Positions 51,618 to 59,659 of a stretch of 64,000 nt of DNA are shown piece by piece. Position 1 is the stretch's first letter, and every line of letters starts with the position of its first letter. This DNA comes from Bradyrhizobium ontarionense. Its GTDB lineage: Bacteria; Pseudomonadota; Alphaproteobacteria; Rhizobiales; Xanthobacteraceae. The position numbers and the translations under genes were made by a program. The stretch is taken from positions 6,386,001-6,450,000 of the forward strand of contig NZ_CP088156.1 in NCBI RefSeq assembly GCF_021088345.1, read 5' to 3'. The notes beneath the pieces were generated by a model that was not told the origin of the DNA, ran no database searches, and was given only the letters and a program-made list of their open reading frames with translations.

Positions 51618-51893
51618 CTCTTGGAGTGAATTCTTCCGGCGACGACGAGCGCGACGTGCTGTGGATCATGGTGACGACGTCGGGGGCCGGTGGACATCTA
51701 CAATCAACTGAGCGGCGCGTATGGACACGCGCTCGGCGTGGAGATTATCTTCGCCGCGACCGCAGGCTGGGGTCTTGAAACCGACGCCAAGCGCCACGAA
51801 AAACTGGCTCAGGCGATGACCGGCTACGTTTCCGAACACCCTGTGTTCTACACGATCAAGCTATTGTCGGGCCTCGGGCCACGCTCGGCTTGA
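51618..51893 (+). pseudogene. Broken C-terminal copy of the 49168 gene family
   Basis: From 51690 the frame DIYNQLSGAYGHALGVEII, FAATAGWGLETDAKRHEKLA and YVSEHPVFYTIKLLSGLGPR aligns with the last 65 residues of the gene at 49168 (ATAAWALGANATRHEKVAHA, YMSEHPATHTTKVLSVIGPR). Just upstream, in another frame, NSSGDDERDVLWIM recalls FFASGDERYVRRII, so a frameshift lies near 51685. The N-terminal two thirds are missing. The ATG at 51690 could still give a 67-residue product, but it would be a partial domain. Confidence 0.72.
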
Positions 51894-51918
51894 TGAGCTT
51901 TCAGGGGGAGCCTTGGCG

Positions 51919-52305
51919 ATGTGGTGGAAGATTATCGCGTTTCTATACGCACTATTATTTGTGTGGGCTGCCTTTGACGCTGTGCATTCCGCGAATGCAC
52001 TTACGATGATCACGAGCGCAATCCTGTTGCCCGCCGTGTGGAGCCTCTTTTTGTTCGCCTTCGACAAGCGCCTTCTGCCAAGATCGCTTTGGAAGGCCTA
52101 CGCGATCATGTTTCTCGCCTATTGGACTTTCCCATTGGTACTCGGGGCTAAGATGCTGATCAACGAGAGCGGCGCCTTGGTTTACGCGATCATCATCGCC
52201 GCCTGCGCGCTCTTTCTGTTGCCGGTGGTGCGCAGCCTATGGTGGCTTTCCTTTGCGCGCACTGAAGGCGGCCCTCCAGAGTCGAGTGAAATTTCTGCTT
52301 CCTGA
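51919..52305 (+). CDS. Small four-helix membrane protein, unknown
   Basis: A 128-residue protein starting at ATG 51919 (AGGGGGAG upstream; TTG 51913 possible). Four hydrophobic helices are visible: IIAFLYALLFVWAAF, MITSAILLPAVWSLFLF, AIMFLAYWTFPLVLGA and LVYAIIIAACALFLLPVV. The C-terminal tail (ARTEGGPPESSEISAS) is polar. Base composition is lower in GC than the housekeeping genes. It follows the broken C-terminal copy by 25 bp, and may once have been the partner of that gene. No family is recognised. Confidence 0.65.
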   Translation: MWWKIIAFLYALLFVWAAFDAVHSANALTMITSAILLPAVWSLFLFAFDKRLLPRSLWKAYAIMFLAYWTFPLVLGAKMLINESGALVYAIIIAACALFLLPVVRSLWWLSFARTEGGPPESSEISAS

Positions 52306-52599
52306 GGCGTGGGCTCCCGGTCAGGCATCCCGTTGTGTTGCGCGGCCACACCGGAGTCTTCGCAATGCAGCCATCGTGTTGACCTCGGTGAGCGCGGCAG
52401 AACTTCGCGGACTGCCAGGCCTGCCTGGAGACGTTGCGAGACGGCGCGGTGATTTGCCCGACGGGTACGTCCCTGCCTGGACTATTGCGCGTTCGCATCG
52501 ATGATGCCCGCGCTAACGCGCGCGCGGAAAAGCGAAATTCGCGAGCCGCTTCAAGCTGATTTGGCCTGTCCAGATGATCAGCGAAAAATATTTCACTTT

Positions 52600-53090
52600 G
52601 CATTTTCCGAAATCGATGCTTTCCTCCTCGCATCCCGCCTCATTGAAGAGGGGCGCAGCGCGAACGTCACGAGGCGTTGGGTGCGGGATGCGATGGCCGC
52701 GATGTGGCGCAGCGTGCTTGGGCACGCCGACGTACGCCATGCCGCGGACGGTGAAGTCGCAGGGTCCTGGCCTCCCGACGCTGAGGTCAAGTTTCGCGAG
52801 GCGTGCAATGCGCATCTTGCGAGACGACGGTGGCAAACAAGCCCGGTCGCCGGGGAGACTGCGTATAAGCCGTAAAGCCGTTGCGCAGGGAGGGCCGGGT
52901 CGTCCGGCTGACCTGTGGTTCTGCCGCGTGCTTTTTTGCTGCACGCGGACCGCAGGCCTCAGCCGAGGCCTGGCCTTCCCTGCACCCTCCGTCGATGGAG
53001 GGGCCGACGCTTCAGCAAGACTCGGACGCGAATGCGCCGCGAGACGGTGGCGCCATGTTTGCAACTCGCGCAACAACTTCTGTGCTGTCC
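52600..53090. repeat. Large structured intergenic repeat, family C
   Basis: The core at 52883-52983 has nested hairpins: outer arms GCAGGGAGGGCC (52885-52896) and GGCCTTCCCTGC (52972-52983) and an inner 8-bp stem CCGCGTGC / GCACGCGG around a T-rich loop (52924-52948). The flanks read as the long intergenic sequence I remember as multicopy in Bradyrhizobium. Outer limits are approximate, and there is a single copy in this window. Confidence 0.65.
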
Positions 53091-53135
53091 GGTGGGCGGT
53101 GGAATGCCTGGCGAGGATCGCGCGATACAAAGATT

Positions 53136-53264
53136 GTCGTCCTCGCGAAAGCGGGGACCATAGCCACAGGCCGATGGTCGAGGCACGCGCGTCGACCCAC
53201 CTGCGCTCACCACGCCGTCCTGTGGTTATGGATCCCGGGGCGCGCTTCGCTTGCCCGGGACGAC
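53136..53264. repeat. Interspersed palindromic repeat, family B, copy 2
   Basis: Arms GTCGTCCTCGCGAAAGCGGG and GGGGCGCGCTTCGCTTGCCC...GACGAC enclose CCATAGCCACAGG and CCTGTGGTTATGGATCC, which are themselves complementary. It is a diverged relative of the copy at 15883-16007. Confidence 0.8.
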
Positions 53265-53327
53265 AGCGCGGGTGACATTGCGTGTTGGGCTGACGGAAAG
53301 GTTTGCGCGGCCGTGTCTCTCATTCTC

Positions 53328-53410
53328 CGTCATTGCGAGCGCAGCGAAGCAATCCAGGGCCACGCATGCCGCTCTGGATTGCTTTGGCGCAAGGGCGCCT
53401 CGCAATGACG
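53328..53410. repeat. Interspersed palindromic repeat, family A, copy 2
   Basis: Arms CGTCATTGCGAGCGCAGCGA...AGCAATCCAG and CTGGATTGCTT...CTCGCAATGACG. It is shorter than copy 1 at 1988-2108, because the 33-bp insert in the left arm is absent. Confidence 0.85.
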
Positions 53411-53439
53411 GAGCACGATCGAGGGAGCTGATCGTGCGG

Positions 53440-55002
53440 CTACCCCACCATCCGATCGCGCCCTTCCCAATACCGCGCGCGCAGCACCTTCTTGTCGACC
53501 TTGCCGACGCCGGTCACCGGCAGTTCCTTGACGAACTCGACGTGCTTAGGGGCATGGGCGGAGCCCTTGCGCGCCTTGACCAACGCGATCAGCTCGTTCG
53601 CGTCGATCTGCGCGCCCGCGCGCGGCACCACGATCGCGGTGACGGCCTCGCCCCATTTGTCGTCGGGCACGCCGACCACGGCGCACATCGCGACGTCGGC
53701 ATGCTGGGTCAGCACATCCTCGATCTCGCGCGGAAAAATGTTGAAACCGCCGGAGACGATCATGTCCTTCTTGCGGTCGAGGATGTACAGGTAGCCGCGC
53801 TCGTCGCGGCGGGCGATGTCGCCGGTGTGCAGCCAGCCGTTCTTCAAGGTCTCGGCCGTGATGTCCGGCCGCTTCCAGTACTCCGCCATCACGTGCGGCG
53901 CGCGCACGCAGATCTCACCGGCCTCGCCCTGCGCCACCTCCTGATCATCGTCGTCGAGAATCTTGGCGTCGCAGGCCGCGATCGGGAAGCCGCAGGACAG
54001 GAACAGCTCCTGCTGCTTCGGATCGTGATCGGCCTTGCGCAGCACCGAGACCGGATAGCACTCGGTCTGGCCGTAGAGCTGCGAGAACACCGGGCCGATG
54101 CGCGCGATGCCTTCGACCAGCCGCGTCGGCGACATCGCCGAGGCGCCATACAGCACGAGCTCGAGCGAGGACAGGTCGGTCCGGTCGAGCGCGGGGTGAT
54201 CGAGCAGCACGTAGATCATGGTCGGCACGAACAGCGTGAAGTTGATGCGCTCGCGCGCGATCGTCGAAAGCACGGCCTCCGGATCGAAGCCTTTGAGCAT
54301 GTGCACGGTGCCGCCGCGCATCAGGGTCGGCAGCACCTTGGTGCCGGCGACATGGCTGATCGGCGCCACCGTCAGATAGCGTGCCTGATCGGGGATCTCG
54401 AAATCAGCCAGGATCGCGGTGGCGAAGCCGCCATATTCCTGATGCCGGCGCAGCGCGCCCTTCGACTTGCCGGTGGTGCCGCCGGTGTAGTTCAAGGTCG
54501 CGAGATCATCGGGCGTCGCGAAATTGCGCGCGCTGGCGTGGCCGGCGCGGTCGATCGCGGCCAACAGGTCGATGCCGTAGTCGGCCGGCCCCAGCGTGAA
54601 CACATGGCGGACGCCGTCGGCCCGCGAAGCCAGCTCGCCGCCGCGGTCGCGGAACGCGGCCGTATCGACCACCAGCACCTGCGACTCGGAATCCGCGAGC
54701 TGGAACAGTTGATCCTCCAGCGATCCCAGCGGATGCAGCCAGGTGATCGCGAGCCGCGACAGCTGCGCGGCGATGCCGGCGCACCACGTATCGGCGCGAT
54801 TGGCCGTGAGCAGGGCGACGCGTGTTCCCGGCGGCAGCGCCAGATGCATGAACACGCTCTGCAGGCGGCCGATCAGGTCGATCGCGCCCTGATAGGACAG
54901 CGATCCGCCCGGCCAGCTGAAGGCGGTGCGCTGCGGGTAGCGCGACAGCGTCAGCAGGGTCTGCTCGCAGACCACGGGGAACGAATGGAGCTGATGGCTC
55001 AT
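53440..55002 (-). CDS. AMP-dependent acyl-CoA synthetase
   Basis: A 520-residue adenylate-forming ligase starting after GGGAGGCCGACGC. Motifs: LNYTGGTTGKSKGALRRHQE (phosphate loop), YGQTECYPV (A5), LHTGDIARRDERGYLYILDR (A7), MIVSGGFNIFPREIEDVL and the terminal Lys in PVTGVGKVDKKVLR. It belongs to the medium-chain or aromatic acid-CoA ligase branch rather than long-chain FadD. It converges with nothing on its left except repeats and is divergent from the next gene. Substrate unknown; a nitronate monooxygenase-like gene 0.8 kb away is the only other enzyme nearby. Confidence 0.92.
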   Translation of the reverse strand: MSHQLHSFPVVCEQTLLTLSRYPQRTAFSWPGGSLSYQGAIDLIGRLQSVFMHLALPPGTRVALLTANRADTWCAGIAAQLSRLAITWLHPLGSLEDQLFQLADSESQVLVVDTAAFRDRGGELASRADGVRHVFTLGPADYGIDLLAAIDRAGHASARNFATPDDLATLNYTGGTTGKSKGALRRHQEYGGFATAILADFEIPDQARYLTVAPISHVAGTKVLPTLMRGGTVHMLKGFDPEAVLSTIARERINFTLFVPTMIYVLLDHPALDRTDLSSLELVLYGASAMSPTRLVEGIARIGPVFSQLYGQTECYPVSVLRKADHDPKQQELFLSCGFPIAACDAKILDDDDQEVAQGEAGEICVRAPHVMAEYWKRPDITAETLKNGWLHTGDIARRDERGYLYILDRKKDMIVSGGFNIFPREIEDVLTQHADVAMCAVVGVPDDKWGEAVTAIVVPRAGAQIDANELIALVKARKGSAHAPKHVEFVKELPVTGVGKVDKKVLRARYWEGRDRMVG

Positions 55003-55165
55003 GCGTCGGCCTCCCAGGATGCCCCGATCATTGTCGAATTGCAGGGCTTGGAACGAAGGCTACCAGAATGCCGGTCGCGCTCAAGCCGGCGCGATGTCAC
55101 TTCTGCGGAATGCCGGAACATCGTCGCGTGCGGGACGTTGCCGCCCCAGCATAAGGAGCAAGGCC

Positions 55166-55789
55166 ATGCGCAGTTCGACGGCTTTTTTCACGGGGGTTGG
55201 AACGGTTACCATCGCCGTCGCAGCCGGGATCGGCGGCGGACTTCTGATCGGCGAGAGCATGAATCCGAAGACGCGCCCGCTGGAATCGACCAGGCTCGAA
55301 CGACCGGCGCCGGATACGCCCTCACCGAGTCCGGCCGTGAGCTCGTATCTCGCCGCGACGCAGGGCGCCACCACCGCTCCGATCAGGGTGGCTCCCGCGC
55401 CGGAGCAGACGTCGGTCGCGGTGCCGGCTGCGGCCGATGCATCACCGCAGCCGTCGTCGGCGATGGCTACGACACCGGCATCCGCCGCGCCTGGTTCCGC
55501 CAACGAACCCGTCGCTGCGTCCGAGGGCGCGCAGGCCAAGGCCCAAGAGAACAAGGCCCAGGAGAAGCAGGATGCCGATCTCAAGGTCCGCGACGCCGAG
55601 CGCAAGCGCAGTGCGGAACGGCACAGCGCCGAGCGGCGGCGGCAGTTCGCCGAACGTCGCCGCCAGCAGCGCGAGCAGGATCTGCGCGCGGTCGAGCAGG
55701 CGGTGCGCGACGATGCGGGCTCGCGCGTCTACGCCGCCCAGCCGGTCGCCATGGACACGCCGCGCTTCCGCTTCTTCGGCCAGGATTGA
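55166..55789 (+). CDS. Membrane-anchored Ala/Pro-rich protein with basic coiled-coil end
   Basis: A 207-residue protein. ATG 55166 follows AAGGAGCAAGGCC. An N-terminal hydrophobic helix (AFFTGVGTVTIAVAAGIGGG) is likely an uncleaved anchor. Residues 40-130 are Ala/Pro/Ser-rich and probably disordered; residues 130-190 are a highly charged helix (KQDADLKVRDAERKRSAERH, RRQFAERRRQQREQDLRAVE). It ends PRFRFFGQD. No family is recognised. The mix of a membrane anchor, flexible spacer and charged helix suggests a periplasm-spanning structural role, which is inference only. Confidence 0.75.
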   Translation: MRSSTAFFTGVGTVTIAVAAGIGGGLLIGESMNPKTRPLESTRLERPAPDTPSPSPAVSSYLAATQGATTAPIRVAPAPEQTSVAVPAAADASPQPSSAMATTPASAAPGSANEPVAASEGAQAKAQENKAQEKQDADLKVRDAERKRSAERHSAERRRQFAERRRQQREQDLRAVEQAVRDDAGSRVYAAQPVAMDTPRFRFFGQD

Positions 55790-55845
55790 AGGCCGGCGCC
55801 GGCGTCGCTATCCCTGAGCCAAGCAATGGATCAGGGAGCGGACAC

Positions 55846-56829
55846 GTGGCGCAACAGACGACATTGGCCGGCCTACGGGCGCGACTACGCCTGCCGCTGA
55901 TCGCAGCGCCGATGTTCCTGGTGTCGGGAATCGAGCTGGTGAGCACGGCCTGTGCGAACGGCGTCATCGGCGCTTTTCCGACCGTCAACTGCCGGACACC
56001 CGACGAGCTCGACGGCTGGCTGCGCGAGATCGAGGCGCGGCTGGCCCGCGTGGCAGAGGCCACGGGCGAGGCGGTCGCGCCGGTCTGCCCGAACCTGATC
56101 GTGCATCGCTCCAATGCAAGGCTGCAGGATGATCTCGCCGTGCTGCTGCGGCACCGACCGGAGCTCGTGATCACCTCGGTCGGCTCACCTGCGCCGGTGA
56201 TCCGGCCGCTGCATGATGCCGGTGCGATCGTGCTCGCCGATGTCGCCTCGATCCGCCACGCCGAGCGCGCCGTCGAGGCCGGCGCCGATGGTCTCGTGCT
56301 GCTGACGGCCGGCGCTGGCGGCCAGACCGGCTGGCTCAACCCGTTCGCCTTCGTGCGCGCGGTTAGGAGCTTCTTCGCCGGTCCGATCGTGCTCGCCGGC
56401 GGCATCAGCGACGGCGTGGCGTTGCGCGCCGCCGAGGTGCTCGGCTGCGATCTCGCCTACATGGGCACGAAATTCATCGCCACGCGCGAGAGCGTGGCCG
56501 ACGATCGCTACAAGGCGATGCTGGTCGACAGCTCGGCCGACGACATTCTGCTGACCTCGGCCTTCACCGGCCTGCCGACCAGCATGTTGAAGCCGTCCGT
56601 TGTCGCAGCCGGGCTCGATCCGGAGGCTTTGCCGGCGCGCGGCGCAATCGAGATCGGCAGCGACATCGACATCGGCGCGCGCGAGGCGCGGCCGAAGCGC
56701 TGGCGCGACGTCTGGAGTGCCGGACACGCGACGTCGGGGGTCACCGACATTCCCACTGTGGCGGCGCTGATCGCGCGCACCGTGGATGAGTACCGCCGCG
56801 CCGGTCAGCCGAGCGGGGCTGCGCGATGA
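55846..56829 (+). CDS. Nitronate monooxygenase-like protein, His replaced by Gln
   Basis: A 327-residue FMN-binding TIM barrel, paralogous to 29763-30731. GTG 55846 has AGGGAGCGG upstream and begins MAQQTTLAGLRARLRLPLIA. Shared blocks are PMFLVSGIELVSTACANGVI, GAFPTVNCRTPDELDGWLRE, NLIVHRSNARLQDDLAVLL and AYMGTKFIATRESVADDRYK. Where the paralogue has AGAGGHAG, this one has AGAGGQTGWLNPFAFV, so the usual catalytic His is Gln. It may therefore act on a different substrate or by a different mechanism. Confidence 0.88.
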   Translation: MAQQTTLAGLRARLRLPLIAAPMFLVSGIELVSTACANGVIGAFPTVNCRTPDELDGWLREIEARLARVAEATGEAVAPVCPNLIVHRSNARLQDDLAVLLRHRPELVITSVGSPAPVIRPLHDAGAIVLADVASIRHAERAVEAGADGLVLLTAGAGGQTGWLNPFAFVRAVRSFFAGPIVLAGGISDGVALRAAEVLGCDLAYMGTKFIATRESVADDRYKAMLVDSSADDILLTSAFTGLPTSMLKPSVVAAGLDPEALPARGAIEIGSDIDIGAREARPKRWRDVWSAGHATSGVTDIPTVAALIARTVDEYRRAGQPSGAAR

Positions 56830-56850
56830 GGCGAAAGACGGCCCGGTGCC

Positions 56851-56865
56851 TTAAGCCGCCATTAA
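56851..56865 (+). promoter_or_regulatory. Second CtrA-type box
   Basis: TTAA-GCCGCCA-TTAA followed by CC, an exact TTAA-N7-TTAACC match, 84 bp upstream of the start of the 88-residue gene at 56950. It lies 21 bp past the stop of the upstream gene, so it is intergenic. Confidence 0.55.
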
Positions 56866-56949
56866 CCATCCCGTCCCACAATCGGCTGATGGTGGTTCTC
56901 CGTGTCGTGCTTGCGGAAACCCGCAGGGCCGAATGGACGGGGATGCGCG

Positions 56950-57216
56950 ATGGGCATCGGGACGGGGCAGGGCAAGGAGCGCGCGACGCTCGAGGAGATC
57001 CGGATCCGGGTCGGGCATGCCCTGCAGCGGCATCCGCTATGCCGCGGCGTCCAGTTCGACATCATGAGCGTGCCGCGCACCGCTCGCGGCGGGAACTGGA
57101 CCATCAGCCTTCGTTCCGTCGAGCCGGCCGCCCTGTGGGAGGCCTCCGACATCATCGCCGACATCCAGGCCGCCTACGATCTGCAGACGGCGGCCGAGCT
57201 CTCGTCCGCGGCCTAG
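56950..57216 (+). CDS. Small cytoplasmic protein of unknown function
   Basis: An 88-residue protein starting MGIGTGQGKERATLEEIRIR; the frame is open to 56902 but the CtrA-type box and spacing favour 56950. There is no signal peptide or membrane helix. The pattern of a helix (ERATLEEIRIRVGHALQRHP), two strands (VQFDIMSVPR, GNWTISLRSV) and a final helix (ALWEASDIIADIQAAYDL) suggests a compact alpha/beta fold. No family is recognised. It stands alone on its strand with its own promoter region. Confidence 0.7.
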   Translation: MGIGTGQGKERATLEEIRIRVGHALQRHPLCRGVQFDIMSVPRTARGGNWTISLRSVEPAALWEASDIIADIQAAYDLQTAAELSSAA

Positions 57217-57359
57217 CAGTCGTTCGCGGTCGCAAAAAAATATCCGCCATGTTGACAGGGCAGAATGGTGGCTCATGTGTTTCTGTGGCATCGTAAAGCC
57301 TTAATTAACTCCCAGTTTTCGGCAAAGTGCGGTCTTTCCGCCGGGATACGGAGATTTGC

Positions 57360-58049
57360 GTGACGAAGTCGATCGCTTTTGTCGCTTTGCTGGGCGTGCT
57401 GATCGCCGGTGCGGCCGTGACGAGCGTGCTGATGCGGGACAGCGTTCCCTCGGCCGGTGCGATGATGCCGGCGGTGGTGGCGAAGAGCCCGATCTCGAAC
57501 CGCGAAGCCAAGGCTGACCGCCTCGCCGTCGTCACACTTGCGGCTGCCGAAGAGCAGCAGCCGAGCGCGGCGAAGAAGGATCCGCTGCGCCAGGCCTTTG
57601 CCTATGCCCCGGCCGAGCCCGAGATGCCGAAGGCGTCGGCCGCTGCGGCCGTTGTCGCCGAGCCGGCTCTGCCGAAGTCCAGGATCGTCGCCAGGAGCGA
57701 GCCCGCGCTCGCGCCTGCCCCGCTGAAGCCCGAGGTGCAGAAGGCCTATTCGCTGCTGTCCGACGGCCAGATCGCCGGCATCAAGGAGCGGCTGCGGCTG
57801 TCGGCAAGTCAGGAATATTATTGGCCCGCCGTGGAGAGCGCGCTGCGCGCCGTCGCCCGCAAGGTGCACACGGCGCGGCAGGGTGCCGCCAAGCCGGGCG
57901 CGGTGGCGATCGATCCGGATTCGGACGAGGTGCAGCAGCTGAAATCCGCAGCGATGCCGCTGCTGTGGCAGCTGCGCGACGACCAGAAGGATGAGGTGCG
58001 CCGGCTCGCCCGCACCATCGGCCTCGACAAGGTCGCCGCCGCGATCTGA
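57360..58049 (+). CDS. Membrane-anchored protein with LTXXQ-like C-terminal domain
   Basis: A 229-residue protein starting with GTG 57360, eight bases after CGGAG. An N-terminal helix (SIAFVALLGVLIAGAAVTSV) is a signal or anchor. A long Ala/Pro-rich spacer follows, then about 110 residues of helix: YSLLSDGQIAGIKERLRLSA, QEYYWPAVESALRAVARKV and DDQKDEVRRLARTIGLDKVA. The repeated Leu-Ser-x-x-Gln pattern recalls the LTXXQ motifs of Spy/CpxP envelope-stress chaperones, but similarity is weak. AAGCCTTAATTAAC lies upstream. Confidence 0.7.
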   Translation: MTKSIAFVALLGVLIAGAAVTSVLMRDSVPSAGAMMPAVVAKSPISNREAKADRLAVVTLAAAEEQQPSAAKKDPLRQAFAYAPAEPEMPKASAAAAVVAEPALPKSRIVARSEPALAPAPLKPEVQKAYSLLSDGQIAGIKERLRLSASQEYYWPAVESALRAVARKVHTARQGAAKPGAVAIDPDSDEVQQLKSAAMPLLWQLRDDQKDEVRRLARTIGLDKVAAAI

Positions 58050-58104
58050 TCGGGGGCGATCTCGGCGCGCGCGCCTCGTGAAAAAAGACGCGCGAAAATA
58101 AGAA

Positions 58105-58126
58105 AAGGCCGCGCATGCGCGGCCTT
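58105..58126. terminator. Bidirectional terminator hairpin
   Basis: AAGGCCGCGC followed by its exact complement GCGCGGCCTT around a 2-bp centre (58105-58126), with A-rich sequence on its left (AATAAGAAAA), between convergent genes. On the minus strand that A-run becomes TTTTCTTATTTT, so it stops the leftward gene best. Confidence 0.8.
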
Positions 58127-58149
58127 CGTGGTTCTTGAGGCAGCCGGTT

Positions 58150-58638
58150 TTACCGCGCCGGAGGGTTGGCCTCCGGATGCCCCCCACTCTCGGGGCCCGC
58201 GCCGGTCGGAGACGACGCCGGGGCGGTGCGCAGATCGGGGCCCGGCCTGGCCGGCTGGGTCATGGTCGGGGCTTCCGGCGGGGTGATCGCCGCGCCTGCG
58301 CCCACCGTGGTGCCGCGGTCGGTATTGGTCGGGGCGGTCGGCACCGGCGTCGGCTTGGAGCCGCCGGCGACATGCGTAGCGCCGCCGCTCTGGTAGCCTG
58401 CCACCAGCAGGCCGCCGACGACGAGGGCGAGCACCAACAGGCCGCCGAGCTCGGGGAGGGCGCCTGACGGCGCGATTCCGCGGCCGCGCCCGTCGCCTTC
58501 GAGCGCCACCGCTGCGATCTCGCGATTGTGCCGCGAGCGCAGGAACGCCAGGAACGCGCCAGCGGCAATGATGATGGTGGCTGCGAGCGTGAAGAACATC
58601 AGCCAGCTGATGGGTTGATCGCCTTGCATGTCGAACAT
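58150..58638 (-). CDS. Two-helix membrane protein with Pro-rich tail
   Basis: A 162-residue protein starting MFDMQGDQPISWLMFF. Two hydrophobic helices are seen, SWLMFFTLAATIIIAAGAFL and LGGLLVLALVVGGLLVAGY, separated by a charged loop (RSRHNREIAAVALEGDGRGR). The last 75 residues are Pro/Thr/Gly/Ala-rich without a fold signal. No family is recognised. It converges on the LTXXQ-like gene through the shared terminator and lies 115 bp from the epimerase gene on the same strand. Confidence 0.6.
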   Translation of the reverse strand: MFDMQGDQPISWLMFFTLAATIIIAAGAFLAFLRSRHNREIAAVALEGDGRGRGIAPSGALPELGGLLVLALVVGGLLVAGYQSGGATHVAGGSKPTPVPTAPTNTDRGTTVGAGAAITPPEAPTMTQPARPGPDLRTAPASSPTGAGPESGGHPEANPPAR

Positions 58639-58753
58639 CCTGTGTGTGAGGGCTGCGCGACGTGCAGTCGCGTCAGGCCCGCATGACAATTTCTGTTCGT
58701 GGCAATCACCGGTGGCGCGAAAGGTTTCCTGCCTTGCGCCAAAATCTCGCGTT

Positions 58754-59605
58754 TCAGCGGCCCTCGCCCGCCGCCCATAGCGCGTCAAGCCCGGCGCGAT
58801 AGGTCGGATAGGCGACGACGAGGCCGAGATCGCGCTTGGCGCTGATGTTCCGGATGCGCCGGTTGCTGGCGTAGAAGCTCCTCGCCATCGGCGACAGATC
58901 GGCGCTGTCGAACGGCAGCTCCGGCGGCGGATCGATCTCCATCAGCGCGGCGGCGTAGCCGATGACGTCCTGCGGCGGCGCCGGCTCGTCGTCGACGATA
59001 TTCCAGGCACCGCCCTGCGCGCGGCGGATCGCGCCCATGATCGCAGCGGCCGCGTCATCGACATGGATGCGATTGAATACCTGGCCCGGCTTGACGATGC
59101 GGCGCGCACGGCCCGCACGCAGCTCGACCAGCGCATTGCGGCCGGGGCCGTAGATGCCACCCAGCCTGAGCACGGCGAGCCGGTCGCCGATCCGACCGCG
59201 CCACGCCTCCTCGACCTGGACGCGCGCGCGCACCCGGTCGTGCTCGGGTGCGAGCGGGGTGTCCTCGTCGATCCAGGCGCCCTTGTGGTCGCCATAGACG
59301 CCGACGGTGGAGAGATAGACCACGCGCCGCGCCCGTCCTGCCGTGGTTGCATCTCCGAACGCCGCCAGCACCGGATCGAGGCCGGGTCCGGGCGGCACCG
59401 AGATCAGCACGACGTCCGCCGCTGCCGCCTTCGCCAGCGTCGCGGCCCCGGGCGTCGTGCCGTCGAACAGATCGACGTCGAATGGCGCCAGCTGCGCGCG
59501 CTTGTCCTCACTGCGCGTGGTGCCAGCGATGCCTGCGAAGGCGTTGCCGTACAATTCGACGAAGCGCTGCGCCGTATAGCCGAGGCCGATGACGAACAGG
59601 TTCAT
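58754..59605 (-). CDS. NAD(P)-binding epimerase-like SDR (YeeZ type)
   Basis: A 283-residue atypical short-chain dehydrogenase. ATG 59605 starts MNLFVIGLGYTAQRFVELYG, the nucleotide-binding GxGxxA-like turn. STVGVYGDHKGAWIDEDTPL holds the Tyr of a reduced YxxxK motif, and RLGGIYGPGRNALVELRAGR and FNRIHVDDAAAAIMGAI are characteristic of nucleoside-sugar epimerase-like proteins such as YeeZ. The function of YeeZ-type proteins is not firmly known. It may follow the beta-lactamase-like gene on one transcript (54 bp gap). Confidence 0.88.
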   Translation of the reverse strand: MNLFVIGLGYTAQRFVELYGNAFAGIAGTTRSEDKRAQLAPFDVDLFDGTTPGAATLAKAAAADVVLISVPPGPGLDPVLAAFGDATTAGRARRVVYLSTVGVYGDHKGAWIDEDTPLAPEHDRVRARVQVEEAWRGRIGDRLAVLRLGGIYGPGRNALVELRAGRARRIVKPGQVFNRIHVDDAAAAIMGAIRRAQGGAWNIVDDEPAPPQDVIGYAAALMEIDPPPELPFDSADLSPMARSFYASNRRIRNISAKRDLGLVVAYPTYRAGLDALWAAGEGR

Positions 59606-59659
59606 GCGCAACTGAGACCCCGGATGATGAGCTGGCGTTCGCCGGACGCCGCGGCGGCG

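Larger units (their letters stand above)
52306..53439. other. Gene-free repeat-rich region
   Basis: About 1.1 kb with three repeat elements listed separately (52600-53090, 53136-53264, 53328-53410) and no convincing gene. Open frames here, including 52501-52875 and 52574-53275, lie inside the repeats and change character at their boundaries, so I do not call them. The first 290 bp hold nothing I recognise. Confidence 0.7.

Noticed and set aside
52501..52875. 124-residue open frame in the repeat region
   Set aside because: Most of it lies inside repeat family C and no ribosome-binding site precedes it; similar frames occur wherever that repeat is present.
53251..55845. Very long plus-strand frame leading into the nitronate monooxygenase-like gene
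   Set aside because: It is the antisense shadow of the acyl-CoA synthetase gene; Arg/Gln/His-rich translation and no family match before 55846.
57295..57315. CtrA site before the LTXXQ-like gene
   Set aside because: AAGCCTTAATTAAC contains TTAATTAA but the half-sites are not separated by seven bases, so only a half-site is present.
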